Origin: Azospirillum lipoferum 4B
GTDB lineage: Bacteria > Pseudomonadota > Alphaproteobacteria > Azospirillales > Azospirillaceae
DNA: 64,000 bases
NCBI RefSeq assembly: GCF_000283655.1
Contig: NC_016587.1
Coordinates: 434,001-498,000 of the forward strand
Direction: 5' to 3'
Position 1 is the first letter of the stretch, and the number at the start of each line of letters is the position of its first letter. The position numbers and the translations under genes were made by a program. Shown piece after piece: positions 8,272 through 16,201 of this stretch. The notes below the pieces were generated by a model, which made no database searches, was not told the DNA's origin, and saw only the letters and a list, made by a program, of their open reading frames with translations.

Positions 8272-8919
8272 ATGCCGACGATCCTGCTCACCGGGTTCGA
8301 GCCTTTCGGCGGCGAGGCGGTCAACCCGTCCTGGGAAGCGGTGCGGCGGCTCGACGGCTGGGAGTGCCGTGGCCACCGTGTCGCCGCCCGCCTGATGCCC
8401 TGCGTCTTCGGCGCGTCGCTCGACGCGCTCGACCGTGCGGTGGCAGAAACCGACCCGGTGGCCCTGCTCGCCGTCGGGCAGGCGCAGAGCCGGGCGGAGT
8501 TGTCGCTGGAACGGGTGGCCGTCAACCTGGACGACGCCCGCATTCCCGACACTGCCGGCAACCGGCCGGTCGACGCGCCTGTGGTGGCGGGCGGCCCGGC
8601 CGCCTATTTCGCCAGCCTGCCGGTGAAGGCCATCGCCGCCGCCCTGCGCGACGCCGGCATTCCCGCCGGCCTGTCGCACAGCGCCGGCAGCTTCGTTTGC
8701 AACCATCTGTTCTACGGCGCCTGCCATCTGCGGGCGGTGCGGCGCCCGGCCCTGCGCGTCGGCTTCCTGCACATCCCGCTGGCCCCCGAGCAGGCGGTGC
8801 GCCACCCCGGCGTTCCATCGATGGCGATAGAGCAGGTGGTCGCCGGCCTGCGCATCGCGGTGGAGACCATCCTGACGACGGCGGAGGACCGGCACGAGCC
8901 GGCGGGAACGCTGGAATAG
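8272..8919 (+). CDS. pcp: Pyrrolidone-carboxylate peptidase (pyroglutamyl peptidase I)
   Basis: Cysteine peptidase (family C15) that removes N-terminal pyroglutamate from peptides in the cytoplasm. The 215-residue length is typical. The start ILLTGFEPFGGEAVNPSW is diagnostic, the glutamate segment ELSLERVAVN follows, the nucleophile Cys143 lies in SAGSFVCNHLFY and the catalytic His167 in GFLHIPL, giving the complete Glu-Cys-His triad. It follows the DUF1989 gene by 14 bases, consistent with an operon for amide or 5-oxoproline nitrogen recovery. Its stop is 4 bases from the convergent stop of the LysR gene. Confidence 0.94.
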   Translation: MPTILLTGFEPFGGEAVNPSWEAVRRLDGWECRGHRVAARLMPCVFGASLDALDRAVAETDPVALLAVGQAQSRAELSLERVAVNLDDARIPDTAGNRPVDAPVVAGGPAAYFASLPVKAIAAALRDAGIPAGLSHSAGSFVCNHLFYGACHLRAVRRPALRVGFLHIPLAPEQAVRHPGVPSMAIEQVVAGLRIAVETILTTAEDRHEPAGTLE

Positions 8920-8923
8920 CGCC

Positions 8924-9808
8924 CTACCCCACCTCGGTCAGCAGCCACTCCTTGAAGCGGCGGACGCGGCGCGCCCGCTCGGCTCCCGGCGCGTGGGCGA
9001 TCAGGTAGCAGCCGCGCGGGCGCAGGGTCTCCGGCATCGGCTGGACCAGCCGGCCCGACGCCACGTCGTCGCCCACCAGGAAGACCGGCAGCAGTGCCAC
9101 CCCCATGCCGGCCGACGCCGCTTCGATGATCATGAAGAAATGCTCGAAGGCCAGCGAGAGCGCTGCCTCCGGCAGGGTCAGTCCGAAGGCGGAGAGATAG
9201 ACGCGCCAGGAATCGGGTCGGGTGGTGTGCTGCAGCAGCCGGTGCTGCGCCAGATCGGCCGGTCGGCGCAGCGGCGGCCCCTGCTCCAGCAGCGACGGCG
9301 CGCAGAAGACGCCCATCGTCTCCGGCATCAGCGTCGCCATCTCCGCCCCCGGCCAGTCCTCCACGCCATAGCGGATGGCGACGTCGATGCGCTCCTTGGC
9401 GAAATCGACGCGATGCTCGCCGATGCCGACCTCGACCTGGATGTCGGGATTTTCCGCCTGGAAGCGCTTCAGCCGCGGGATCAGCCAGCGCTGGGTCAGG
9501 GTGGGCAGCGCGCTGACCCGCAGAACCCCGCCATCCTGCGCGCGGGCCGCCCTGGCCGCCGCCGCGATGCGGTCGAGCGCCGCCGACGCCTCGCCATAGA
9601 AGGCGGCCCCGGTCGGCGTCAATTCGATGCCGCGGCCGACGCGCCGGATCAGCTCCACGCCCAGATCGGCCTGCAGGGTCTGCATCATGCGGCTGACGGC
9701 GCCCTGGGTCACCGCCAGTTCGTCGGCCGCCTTGGTGAAGCTGAGATGGCGGGCCACCGCGACGAAGCTGCGGACGGCGTTGAGCGACGGCAGGACGCGG
9801 TCTGGCAT
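8924..9808 (-). CDS. LysR-family transcriptional regulator (GcvA-like)
   Basis: About 295-residue LysR-type regulator. The N-terminal winged helix contains LSFTKAADELAVTQGAVSRMM and the C-terminal two-lobe effector-binding domain ends VRRFKEWLL, as in GcvA-type members. The ATG at 9808 is chosen because the protein then begins in the usual place for the family; an ATG 30 bases further upstream (9838) would lie inside the palindrome at 9824-9838, which is better read as operator. It is divergent from the VOC protein gene, the classical layout for a LysR regulator controlling its neighbour. The inducer is unknown. Confidence 0.9.
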   Translation of the reverse strand: MPDRVLPSLNAVRSFVAVARHLSFTKAADELAVTQGAVSRMMQTLQADLGVELIRRVGRGIELTPTGAAFYGEASAALDRIAAAARAARAQDGGVLRVSALPTLTQRWLIPRLKRFQAENPDIQVEVGIGEHRVDFAKERIDVAIRYGVEDWPGAEMATLMPETMGVFCAPSLLEQGPPLRRPADLAQHRLLQHTTRPDSWRVYLSAFGLTLPEAALSLAFEHFFMIIEAASAGMGVALLPVFLVGDDVASGRLVQPMPETLRPRGCYLIAHAPGAERARRVRRFKEWLLTEVG

Positions 9809-9823
9809 AGGGCGAACCGACTC

Positions 9824-9838
9824 ATGAGTTGAACTCAT
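9824..9838. promoter_or_regulatory. Perfect palindrome between divergent LysR and VOC genes
   Basis: ATGAGTT-G-AACTCAT is a perfect 7-1-7 inverted repeat in the 131-bp divergent region, 16 bases upstream of the chosen LysR start. It has the size and spacing of a LysR recognition site (T-N11-A type), so it is a candidate autoregulatory/activation site. The binding assignment is inferred from position. Confidence 0.5.
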
Positions 9839-9939
9839 AAATCTCCGCCCGAGAACTCGTTTGTCAAGTCCGGAGGGATCGGGTCTGCTGGGGACACCAA
9901 CAGCCAAGTGCCAAACGGTCCCGAAAGGCCACGCCCCCA

Positions 9940-10368
9940 ATGACGACGCTGACGCCCTTCCACATCGCCTTCCCGGTCGACGATCTGGCCGCCGCCCGCC
10001 ATTTCTACGGCACCGTGCTCGGTTGCCCGGAGGGGCGCAGCAGCGACGAGTGGATCGACTTCGACCTGTTCGGACACCAGATCGTCGCCCATCTGAAGCC
10101 GCGCGACCCCAACGCCGCCCCGGCCCACCGCAATCCGGTGGACGGCCACGACGTGCCGGTGCCGCATTTCGGCGTCGTGCTGCAGCCCGCCGATTGGGAC
10201 GCGCTGGCCGAAAAGCTGAAGGCCGCCGGGGTGACGTTCGTGATCGAGCCCTACACCCGCTTCAAGGGGCAGGTGGGCGAACAATCCACCATGTTCTTCC
10301 TCGACCCCGCCGGCAACGCGCTGGAGTTCAAGGCCTTCGCCGACATGTCGCAGCTGTTCGCGAAGTAA
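9940..10368 (+). CDS. VOC family (glyoxalase/bleomycin-resistance fold) protein
   Basis: 142-residue vicinal-oxygen-chelate protein built of two beta-alpha-beta-beta-beta modules. It starts with [20 protein letters not shown] (first metal ligand His in the HIAF motif), carries VPHFGVVL in the second module and ends [17 protein letters not shown], where the Glu is the usual last metal ligand. This motif set fits small dioxygenase-like or glyoxalase-related enzymes found widely in proteobacteria. It is divergent from a LysR regulator that probably controls it. The substrate cannot be assigned; true glyoxalase I is not supported specifically. Confidence 0.85.
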   Translation: MTTLTPFHIAFPVDDLAAARHFYGTVLGCPEGRSSDEWIDFDLFGHQIVAHLKPRDPNAAPAHRNPVDGHDVPVPHFGVVLQPADWDALAEKLKAAGVTFVIEPYTRFKGQVGEQSTMFFLDPAGNALEFKAFADMSQLFAK

Positions 10369-10389
10369 AGGGCAAAGCAAACGGGAAGA

Positions 10390-10417
10390 ACCCTCCCCCG
10401 GGATGGCGGGGGAGGGT
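10390..10417 (+). terminator. Hairpin after the VOC gene
   Basis: ACCCTCCCCC at 10390-10399 pairs perfectly with GGGGGAGGGT at 10408-10417 around an 8-base loop. It lies between the VOC gene and the convergent response-regulator gene and could terminate both. There is no T-run, so factor-independent termination is uncertain; the sequence also resembles the CCCTCTCCC hairpin family found elsewhere in the window. Confidence 0.5.
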
Positions 10418-10442
10418 CAGGTGAGCGCAATGGACAGGCGGG

Positions 10443-11132
10443 TTACTGGTTCGCCGCGGCCGCGACCGCGCCGGCCCCGGCCAGCTCGCCGCCGATGCCG
10501 TTGTTCAGCGCCCAGATGGCGGCCTGGGTGCGGTTCGATGCGTTGATCTTGCGCAGCAGGCTCTTCAGGTGAACCTTCACGGTGGCTTCCGTGATGTTCA
10601 GGTGGTTGGCGATCATCTTGTTGCTGTCGCCGTTCAGCAGGCAGCGCAGGATCTGCACCTCGCGCTGCGACAGGCCCTTGCGCGACACCGGCATCTCGGT
10701 GCCGTTGCCGTTGACGCGGCCGGAGATCAGCAGAGCCGCCAGATGGGTCGGGAACACCTTCTCGCCCATCATCACCAGCTTCAGCGACTGGGCGAGCGCG
10801 TCGGACGACAGATCCTTCATCAGATAGCCGTCGGCACCGGCCTCCAGCGCGTTGGCGAGGCGGCGGGTGCAGAGATCGCTGGTCAGGATGACCATGCGGG
10901 TGTCCGGCAGCAGGGCGCGCAGGCGGCGCATCCCTTCCGCTTCCTCGTCACCGCCATTCTGCAGGTCGAGGAGAAGGAGCTGCGGCTTCAGGCCGTTCTC
11001 GACCGACCCCAGCGCCTCGCGCAGGTTTCCCGCCTCGGCCAGGATCTGGAAGGGCGAATCGTCAAGGAGGCGCTTCAGCCCCTCGCGAAACAGCTTATTC
11101 GAGTCGATAAGAAAAGCGCGCACTGTGTCCAT
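10443..11132 (-). CDS. NarL/FixJ-type response regulator with LuxR DNA-binding domain
   Basis: 229-residue two-domain regulator. The receiver domain begins VRAFLIDSNKLFREGLKRLL and has the phosphoacceptor in LLLLDLQNGG, Thr in MVILTSD and Lys in GYLMKDLS. The C-terminal LuxR helix-turn-helix reads LSQREVQILRCLLNGDSNKMIA then ATVKVHLKSLLRKI. The first acidic pocket residues are Asp-Ser rather than Asp-Asp, which may alter phosphorylation. The start at 11132 has GGGAG seven bases upstream. No cognate kinase is adjacent. Azospirillum-like genomes carry many such orphan regulators, some controlling exopolysaccharide or flocculation; which process this one controls is unknown. Confidence 0.88.
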   Translation of the reverse strand: MDTVRAFLIDSNKLFREGLKRLLDDSPFQILAEAGNLREALGSVENGLKPQLLLLDLQNGGDEEAEGMRRLRALLPDTRMVILTSDLCTRRLANALEAGADGYLMKDLSSDALAQSLKLVMMGEKVFPTHLAALLISGRVNGNGTEMPVSRKGLSQREVQILRCLLNGDSNKMIANHLNITEATVKVHLKSLLRKINASNRTQAAIWALNNGIGGELAGAGAVAAAANQ

Positions 11133-11665
11133 TGTCCGCTCCCGCAATTTTGAACCGAGCATCATCAGGTGATGGCCGATGGTGTGGCCGGTGGTGGCCG
11201 CTGCACGAAGGAAGATCCCGACGCATTGGCGACTGACCGATTACCCCTCGGCAGCTTCGGCAGGCCGTTATTTAGGGGGAGGTTACCCCCGTGTCGCGTC
11301 CTACGGTACCACTCTCCGGAGTTAAAAGAAGAACGCATTGGGCATATGCGCAAAGCCTCTCCAAGATTTCCGGATCCAAAGATATCACAGCAGCGAACAT
11401 TGCAGTGTTCGAAGGCGTTAACTGTTCCGTTAACCACCACTTATTTGCGTCTGGCTGCGCCTCATAAGCGATCCATGCCGCAGTTTTCTCACACGAAGTT
11501 GAAGTCATGGCCTCTGCCGTGGTGATGCCGACGGATGACCCGAAGGGAGGCCCCCTCCATTCGATATAGGGAACAATCCCGCCATCGTCGTACGGCTTGA
11601 CCCTGCCCGGTCAGGCATGCGCTTTTCCATGCCGCCGCCCCGATGGCGGGGATGGGCCGAAGACG
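11133..11665. other. Long non-coding region upstream of the response regulator
   Basis: 533 bases without a convincing gene. The part 11330-11480 is visibly lower in GC than its surroundings. It contains two GTTAAC hexamers at 11417-11422 and 11429-11434, spaced 12 bases start to start, and two TTACCCC elements near 11245 and 11283. Short open frames on both strands lack ribosome-binding sites and family-like sequence. The region probably holds promoter and operator sites for the regulator gene on the minus strand. Confidence 0.45.
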
Positions 11666-11863
11666 ATGTTGAGCAAGGTCGGAACTGGAATGGGCTGGCA
11701 GATCATCGCCGCCGCGGTGGCGGGCTATCTGGCACTTCTGGGGCGCAGCGCCTGGAAACAGGGGGAGTTCCGCCAGTTCCTGCGCAGCCTCGCCATCGTC
11801 GCCATCCTCTGCGCCCTGCTGGCCGGCACGGTCGCCGTGGCGATGATGCTGGACAGGCCATAG
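11666..11863 (+). CDS. Small hypothetical membrane protein
   Basis: A 65-residue protein with two hydrophobic helices, one around GWQIIAAAVAGYLALLG and one around AIVAILCALLAGTVAVAMML, joined by a polar WKQGEFRQFLRS loop. This hairpin pattern and the positive loop are reasonable for a small inner-membrane protein. The start could also be the ATG 24 bases downstream. No family is recognised. It converges on degP, whose terminator lies just beyond its stop. Support is only from composition and membrane pattern. Confidence 0.5.
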   Translation: MLSKVGTGMGWQIIAAAVAGYLALLGRSAWKQGEFRQFLRSLAIVAILCALLAGTVAVAMMLDRP

Positions 11864-11913
11864 ACGCAGGCGGCGCGCGCCCCCGGACACAGTCGACCCC
11901 GTGCAAAGGAAAA

Positions 11914-11941
11914 GGGCGCCGGCGGTTTCCCGCCGGCGCCC
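11914..11941 (-). terminator. Rho-independent terminator of degP
   Basis: Perfect 12-bp stem GGGCGCCGGCGG / CCGCCGGCGCCC with a 4-base loop. On the minus strand it is followed by TTTTCCTTT, and it lies 22 bases beyond the degP stop. It marks the end of the hflK-hflC-degP transcription unit. Confidence 0.85.
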
Positions 11942-11963
11942 CTGATCTTCGCCCGCAGCCGGA

Positions 11964-13550
11964 TCAGCTGAGCGGGATCGCCACGAAGCGCAGGTCGCCC
12001 TTGCGGTCGACCAGGAGCAGGACGGACTTCTTGCTCTGCTCCTTGGCCTTCTGGACCTTGGCGGTGACGTCCTCCGGCTTGCGGACCTCTTCCTGCCCGA
12101 CTTCTAGGATGACGTCGCCGGCGCGCAGACCCTTCTCGGCGGCGGTGGAGCTTCCGGCAACCTCGGTGATGACCACGCCCTTCAGGTCGGGCTTGATCTC
12201 GAACTGCTGGCGCAGTTCCGGGGTGATGACGGTCAGCTTCATGCCGAGCGATTCCGTCGGCTTCTGGGCCGGGGCCTTGTCCTTCGGCTGCTGCTTCTCG
12301 TCCGGGTTGGCGGCGAGCAGGCCCTGCTCCTCCGCGGCTTCCAGTTCGCCGACCTTGACCTGCACGGTCTGCGCCTTGCCCTTGCGCCAGACCTCGACCG
12401 GGACGGCCCGGTCGATGGAGGTTTCGGCGACGACGCGCGGCAGGCGCCGCATCTCGTCGATCTCTTTGCCGTCGAACTTCGTCACCACGTCGCCGGCCTG
12501 GATGCCGGCCTTGGCGGCCGGGCCGTCAGGGGTGACGGAGGCGACCAGCGCACCCTTGTGGCCGGGCAGGCCGAGGCTCTCGGCGATTTCCGGCGTCACC
12601 GCCTGGATGCGCACGCCCAGCCAGCCGCGGCGGGTCTTGCCGAATTCCTTCAGCTGCGCCACCACCTGCTTGGCCAGGTTGGACGGAATGGCGAAGCCGA
12701 TGCCGACCGACCCGCCCGACGGCGAGAAGATCGCGGTGTTGATGCCGATGACCTCGCCGTTCAGGTTGAACATCGGGCCGCCGGAATTGCCGCGGTTGAT
12801 CGAGGCGTCGGTCTGCAGGAAGTCGTCATAGGGACCGGCATCGATGTTGCGCTGGCGCGCAGAGATGATGCCGGCGGTGACCGAACCGCCCAGGCCGAAC
12901 GGGTTGCCGATCGCCAGCACCCAATCGCCGACGCGCATGGCGTCGCTGTCGCCGAAGGGCACGGCGACCAGCGGGTGGCTGGTCTTGATCTTCAGCAGCG
13001 CAAGGTCGGTCTTGCTGTCCTTGCCGACCAGCTCCGCCTTGATGTTGGTGTCGTCCTGCAGGATGACGGTGATCTCGTCGGCGTCCTGAACGACGTGGTT
13101 GTTGGTGACCACATAGCCGTTCTTGGCGTCGATGACGAAGCCGGAGCCCAGCGAGGTCGCCTTGCGCTGCGGCTGGTCCTGCTGCTGCTGACGGTCGAAG
13201 AAGTCCCGGAAGAAATCCTCGAAGGGCGAGCCCGGCGGGAATTGCGGGATCTCCGGCCGCGGCCCCTGCGGACGCTGCGGCGCGCTCTGGCTGGTGGAGA
13301 TGTTGACGACCGCCGGCAGCAGCTTTTCCGCCAGATCGGCGAAGCTGCCGGGCGCGTTGCGGTTGGGCGTCGCCGCCTGGGCCTGGGCCGGTGCGGCGCC
13401 GGCGAAGGCGCCGATGACGGCGCCGCCGCCGATGACCGACGTCATGCCCCAGACGATGGCGGCGACCAGCGGCCGGACGCCCGCCTTACGCGGCCGGGCC
13501 CCGGCCACGGCACCCCGCGCGGCGGGTTCGAATTTGGGTATACGAATCAA
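11964..13550 (-). CDS. degP: DegP/HtrA-family periplasmic serine protease (Do family)
   Basis: Periplasmic chaperone-protease that degrades misfolded envelope proteins. The protein has an N-terminal export signal (positively charged start, hydrophobic core near 30-50, APAQAQA cleavage region), a trypsin-like domain with the triad His152 (NNHVVQD), Asp182 (KTDLALLKI) and Ser256 (RGNSGGPMF), then two PDZ domains (RRGWLGVRIQ onward, and a second near the end with GLRAGDVILEVG). A Gln-rich linker sits between signal and protease, as in alphaproteobacterial DegP. No good ATG precedes the signal; the TTG at 13550 has GGGAGA upstream and gives a normal signal peptide, so it is preferred to the ATG at 13616. 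It ends the hflK-hflC-degP cluster. Confidence 0.94.
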   Translation of the reverse strand: MIRIPKFEPAARGAVAGARPRKAGVRPLVAAIVWGMTSVIGGGAVIGAFAGAAPAQAQAATPNRNAPGSFADLAEKLLPAVVNISTSQSAPQRPQGPRPEIPQFPPGSPFEDFFRDFFDRQQQQDQPQRKATSLGSGFVIDAKNGYVVTNNHVVQDADEITVILQDDTNIKAELVGKDSKTDLALLKIKTSHPLVAVPFGDSDAMRVGDWVLAIGNPFGLGGSVTAGIISARQRNIDAGPYDDFLQTDASINRGNSGGPMFNLNGEVIGINTAIFSPSGGSVGIGFAIPSNLAKQVVAQLKEFGKTRRGWLGVRIQAVTPEIAESLGLPGHKGALVASVTPDGPAAKAGIQAGDVVTKFDGKEIDEMRRLPRVVAETSIDRAVPVEVWRKGKAQTVQVKVGELEAAEEQGLLAANPDEKQQPKDKAPAQKPTESLGMKLTVITPELRQQFEIKPDLKGVVITEVAGSSTAAEKGLRAGDVILEVGQEEVRKPEDVTAKVQKAKEQSKKSVLLLVDRKGDLRFVAIPLS

Positions 13551-13738
13551 CGTGGTCTCCCTACCAGACGTCCGGCCGGTTCCATGGACGGGAGCGGCCG
13601 CCCAGTTCTGGGCCATATATGTGTTGGTCCAAGAGTATGGCCGCAAGATGGCGTGCCGGTCCAGTCGGCACCAGCGGAAATCACAGGCCCGCCGATTTCC
13701 TCCCACGGCTGCCGCGCCCCTCGAGGCCGGCAAAGCAA

Positions 13739-13770
13739 CGGCCGGATCGGGGAAACCCCCAACCCGGCCG
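13739..13770 (-). terminator. Hairpin downstream of hflC
   Basis: CGGCCGG at 13739-13745 pairs with CCGGCCG at 13764-13770, with an inner GGGG/CCCC helix. It lies 30 bases past the hflC stop, before degP. There is no strong T-run, so it may only attenuate transcription into degP or stabilise the upstream mRNA. Confidence 0.4.
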
Positions 13771-13799
13771 CTTGCTGCGTCGTCTGCGGACCTTCGGCC

Positions 13800-14753
13800 T
13801 TACTGCGCCGGAGCGGCGGCAGCGGCAGGCGGAGCCGCCTGAGGAGCCGCTTGGGGAGCCGCCTGCGCGGCGGCCGGGCCGCCTCCCGCCTGCGGCCCCG
13901 GGCCGCTGAAGTAGCGGAAGAACTCGCCGTTCGGCGACAGCACCATGGTGGTGTCGTTGCCGTTCAGCGACTTCCGGTATGCCTCCAGCGAGCGGTAGAA
14001 GCCGTAGAAGCCGGGGTCCTGCGACGTCGCCTCGGCGATCAGCTTCAGCGCGGTGTTGTCGCCTTCGCCTCGCAGGATCTGCGCGTCGCGCTGGGCCTCG
14101 GCGATGATGACCGTGCGTTCGCGTTCGGCGCGCGACTTGATCTGCTGCGACTGCTCCTGGCCCTGGGCGCGCGCCTCGGACGCCTCGCGTTCGCGTTCGG
14201 AGCGCATGCGGGCGAAGATCGACTGGCTGGTCTCCTCCGGCAGGTCGGCGCGGCGGATGCGGACGTCGACGATCTCGATGCCGAAGCGCTTGGCCTCGTC
14301 GTTCACCTGCGACTTGATATCGGTCATGATGCGGGCGCGCTCGTCCGACAGGACCGACAGGACCGTGACGTTGCCGAGCACGCGGCGCAGCGCCGAGTTG
14401 ACGATGGAGTTCAGGCGCGTCTCCGCCACCGCCTCGGTCCCGGCGGTCTGGTAGAAGCGCAGCGGGTCCTGGATGCGGTAGCGGGCGAAGGCGTCGACGT
14501 CCAGGCGCTTCTGGTCGGCCAGGATGACCTGCTCCACCGGCGGATCGAGGTCGAGCACGCGGCGGTCGAGGAGCCGGACCTCCTGGATGAAGGGGATCTT
14601 GGCCTGCAGGCCGGGCTCCTGGATCATCCGGCGCGGTTCGCCGAACTGCAGGACCAGCGCCTGCTGGGCCTCGTTGACGGTGAACAGGGACGACGAGGCG
14701 ACGATGCCGAGGGCGACGATGCCGATGCCGGCGATGGCGAGGGTGCGGTTCAT
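13800..14753 (-). CDS. hflC: HflC, SPFH-domain modulator of FtsH protease
   Basis: Inner-membrane protein that assembles with HflK into the cage around FtsH and modulates membrane-protein turnover. The 317 residues have an N-terminal transmembrane anchor (about 5-22), the band-7/SPFH domain with SLFTVNEAQQALVLQFGEP and LDLDPPVEQVILADQKRLDVDAF, a long charged coiled coil (EREREASEARAQGQEQSQQI), and the C-terminal FYGFYRSLEAYRKSL segment diagnostic of HflC. An Ala/Gln/Pro-rich tail of about 30 residues is an extension relative to enterobacterial HflC. Its start is 13 bases after the hflK stop, indicating one operon. Confidence 0.95.
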   Translation of the reverse strand: MNRTLAIAGIGIVALGIVASSSLFTVNEAQQALVLQFGEPRRMIQEPGLQAKIPFIQEVRLLDRRVLDLDPPVEQVILADQKRLDVDAFARYRIQDPLRFYQTAGTEAVAETRLNSIVNSALRRVLGNVTVLSVLSDERARIMTDIKSQVNDEAKRFGIEIVDVRIRRADLPEETSQSIFARMRSEREREASEARAQGQEQSQQIKSRAERERTVIIAEAQRDAQILRGEGDNTALKLIAEATSQDPGFYGFYRSLEAYRKSLNGNDTTMVLSPNGEFFRYFSGPGPQAGGGPAAAQAAPQAAPQAAPPAAAAAPAQ

Positions 14754-14766
14754 GATGCGATCCTCC

Positions 14767-16026
14767 TCACTGGCCGGACAGTTGCTGGGTCTGCGGCAGC
14801 GACGACAGCGGCTGGGGCTGCGTCTGCGTGCCGGGCCGCGGCCCGCCCTGGTTGCCGCCGGAACTGGCCGGCGGAGCCTGGCGAGGCGCCTGCTGCGGAA
14901 CCGGCGTGGCGTTCGGGGCCAGCTGGTTCAGCGGCAGGTAGGGCACGACGTTCTGCGCCGACCCGTCCACGATGATCTTGTTCCGGCCGCGGAAGATCTC
15001 CTCCATCGTCTCCAGATACATGCGCCGGGCGGTGACGTCCTTGTTCAGCGCATAGGCCTCGTAGACCTTGCGGAAGCGCTCGGCGTCACCCTGCGCCAGG
15101 CTGACCACCTGCTCGCGATAGGCCGACGCCTCCTGCACCAGACGTTCCGCCTCGCCGCGGGCGCGCGGGATGATGTCGTTGCGGTAGGCTTCCGCCTCGT
15201 TGCGGGCGCGTTCGCGGTCGGCGCGGGCGCGCTGCACGTCGTTGAAGGCGTCGATGACCGGCTGCGGCGGATCGGCCTTCTGCAGCTGGACCTGGGTGAT
15301 CTCGATGCCCGCCTGATATTCGTCCAGCATGGTCTGGAGGAGTTGGCGGGTCGAGGTTTCGATCTGCTGGCGGGCCTCGGTCAGGGCGGGCTGCAGGTCG
15401 GTGCGGCCGATGACCTCGCGCATGGCGCTCTCGGCGGCCTTCTTCACCGTCACTTCCGGCTCGCGGATCTTGAACAGGAAGTTGCCGGCGTCCTTGATGA
15501 CCCAGAACACCGTGAAATCGATGTCGATGATGTTCTCGTCGCCGGTCAGCATCAGCGACTCGTCCGGCACGTCGCGGTCGTTGCGCCCACCGCCCGCGGA
15601 GGAGCGGTAGCCGACCTCGATCCGGTTGACGCGCGTCACCTTCGGCAGCAGCACCGTCTCGATCGGCGACGGCAGGCGATAGCGCAGGCCGGGCTGTTCG
15701 GTGCGCGTCCATTCGCCGAAGCGCAGGACCACGCCCTGCTCGTCCGCCTCGACGCGGTAGATGCCGCTGGCGAGCCAGATCAGCGCGAGCACGCCCACGA
15801 CCAGAGCCACGCCGCGCCCGCTGCCGAAGCCGCCGGGCATGGCGCGGCGCAGGCGGTCCTGGCTCCGGCGCAGGAGATCCTCAAGGTCGGGAGGCTGCGG
15901 GCCGCCGCCGCCGCCGCCATTTCCCCCACCTTGGGGCCGGCCCCACGGGTTGCCCGGGCCGTTGTTGCCCGGCGGGGGACCCCAGGGACCGCCGCCGCCG
16001 CCCCCACCTTGATTGTTCCACGGCAT
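14767..16026 (-). CDS. hflK: HflK, SPFH-domain partner of HflC
   Basis: Partner of HflC in the FtsH-regulating complex. The 419-residue protein has a long Gly/Pro/Asn-rich cytoplasmic N-terminus, a transmembrane segment (near 73-90), the HflK band-7 core with YRVEADEQGVVLRFGEW and MLTGDENIIDIDFTVFW, a coiled coil (RARADRERARNEAEAYRN), and the RRMYLETMEEI block. A Pro/Gln/Gly-rich C-terminal tail follows. It is first in the operon, with hflC 13 bases behind and degP next. The 175-bp gap to the divergent mrp gene probably contains both promoters. Confidence 0.95.
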   Translation of the reverse strand: MPWNNQGGGGGGGPWGPPPGNNGPGNPWGRPQGGGNGGGGGGPQPPDLEDLLRRSQDRLRRAMPGGFGSGRGVALVVGVLALIWLASGIYRVEADEQGVVLRFGEWTRTEQPGLRYRLPSPIETVLLPKVTRVNRIEVGYRSSAGGGRNDRDVPDESLMLTGDENIIDIDFTVFWVIKDAGNFLFKIREPEVTVKKAAESAMREVIGRTDLQPALTEARQQIETSTRQLLQTMLDEYQAGIEITQVQLQKADPPQPVIDAFNDVQRARADRERARNEAEAYRNDIIPRARGEAERLVQEASAYREQVVSLAQGDAERFRKVYEAYALNKDVTARRMYLETMEEIFRGRNKIIVDGSAQNVVPYLPLNQLAPNATPVPQQAPRQAPPASSGGNQGGPRPGTQTQPQPLSSLPQTQQLSGQ

Positions 16027-16201
16027 CCCAGTGAGTCCCCCTTACTTCGTGATTCGTCCCATGATGTGAAAGCGCAGTGGCATGGCCCCGCGCCTCCCTT
16101 TACCGATGTCCTCCGTCGGTCCTATAGTCCCCCATACCCTTCGGCGAGGATTCCACCAACGGATATCCGCCAATATCGGGAAGATAGCGGAGTTTTCAAC
16201 C

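Noticed and set aside
11165-11508. Small genes upstream of the response regulator
   Set aside because: Frames lack ribosome-binding sites, hydrophobic or family-like pattern and have atypical composition.
12558-14975. An 805-codon open frame on the plus strand
   Set aside because: Antisense of degP and hflC, with no recognisable domain.
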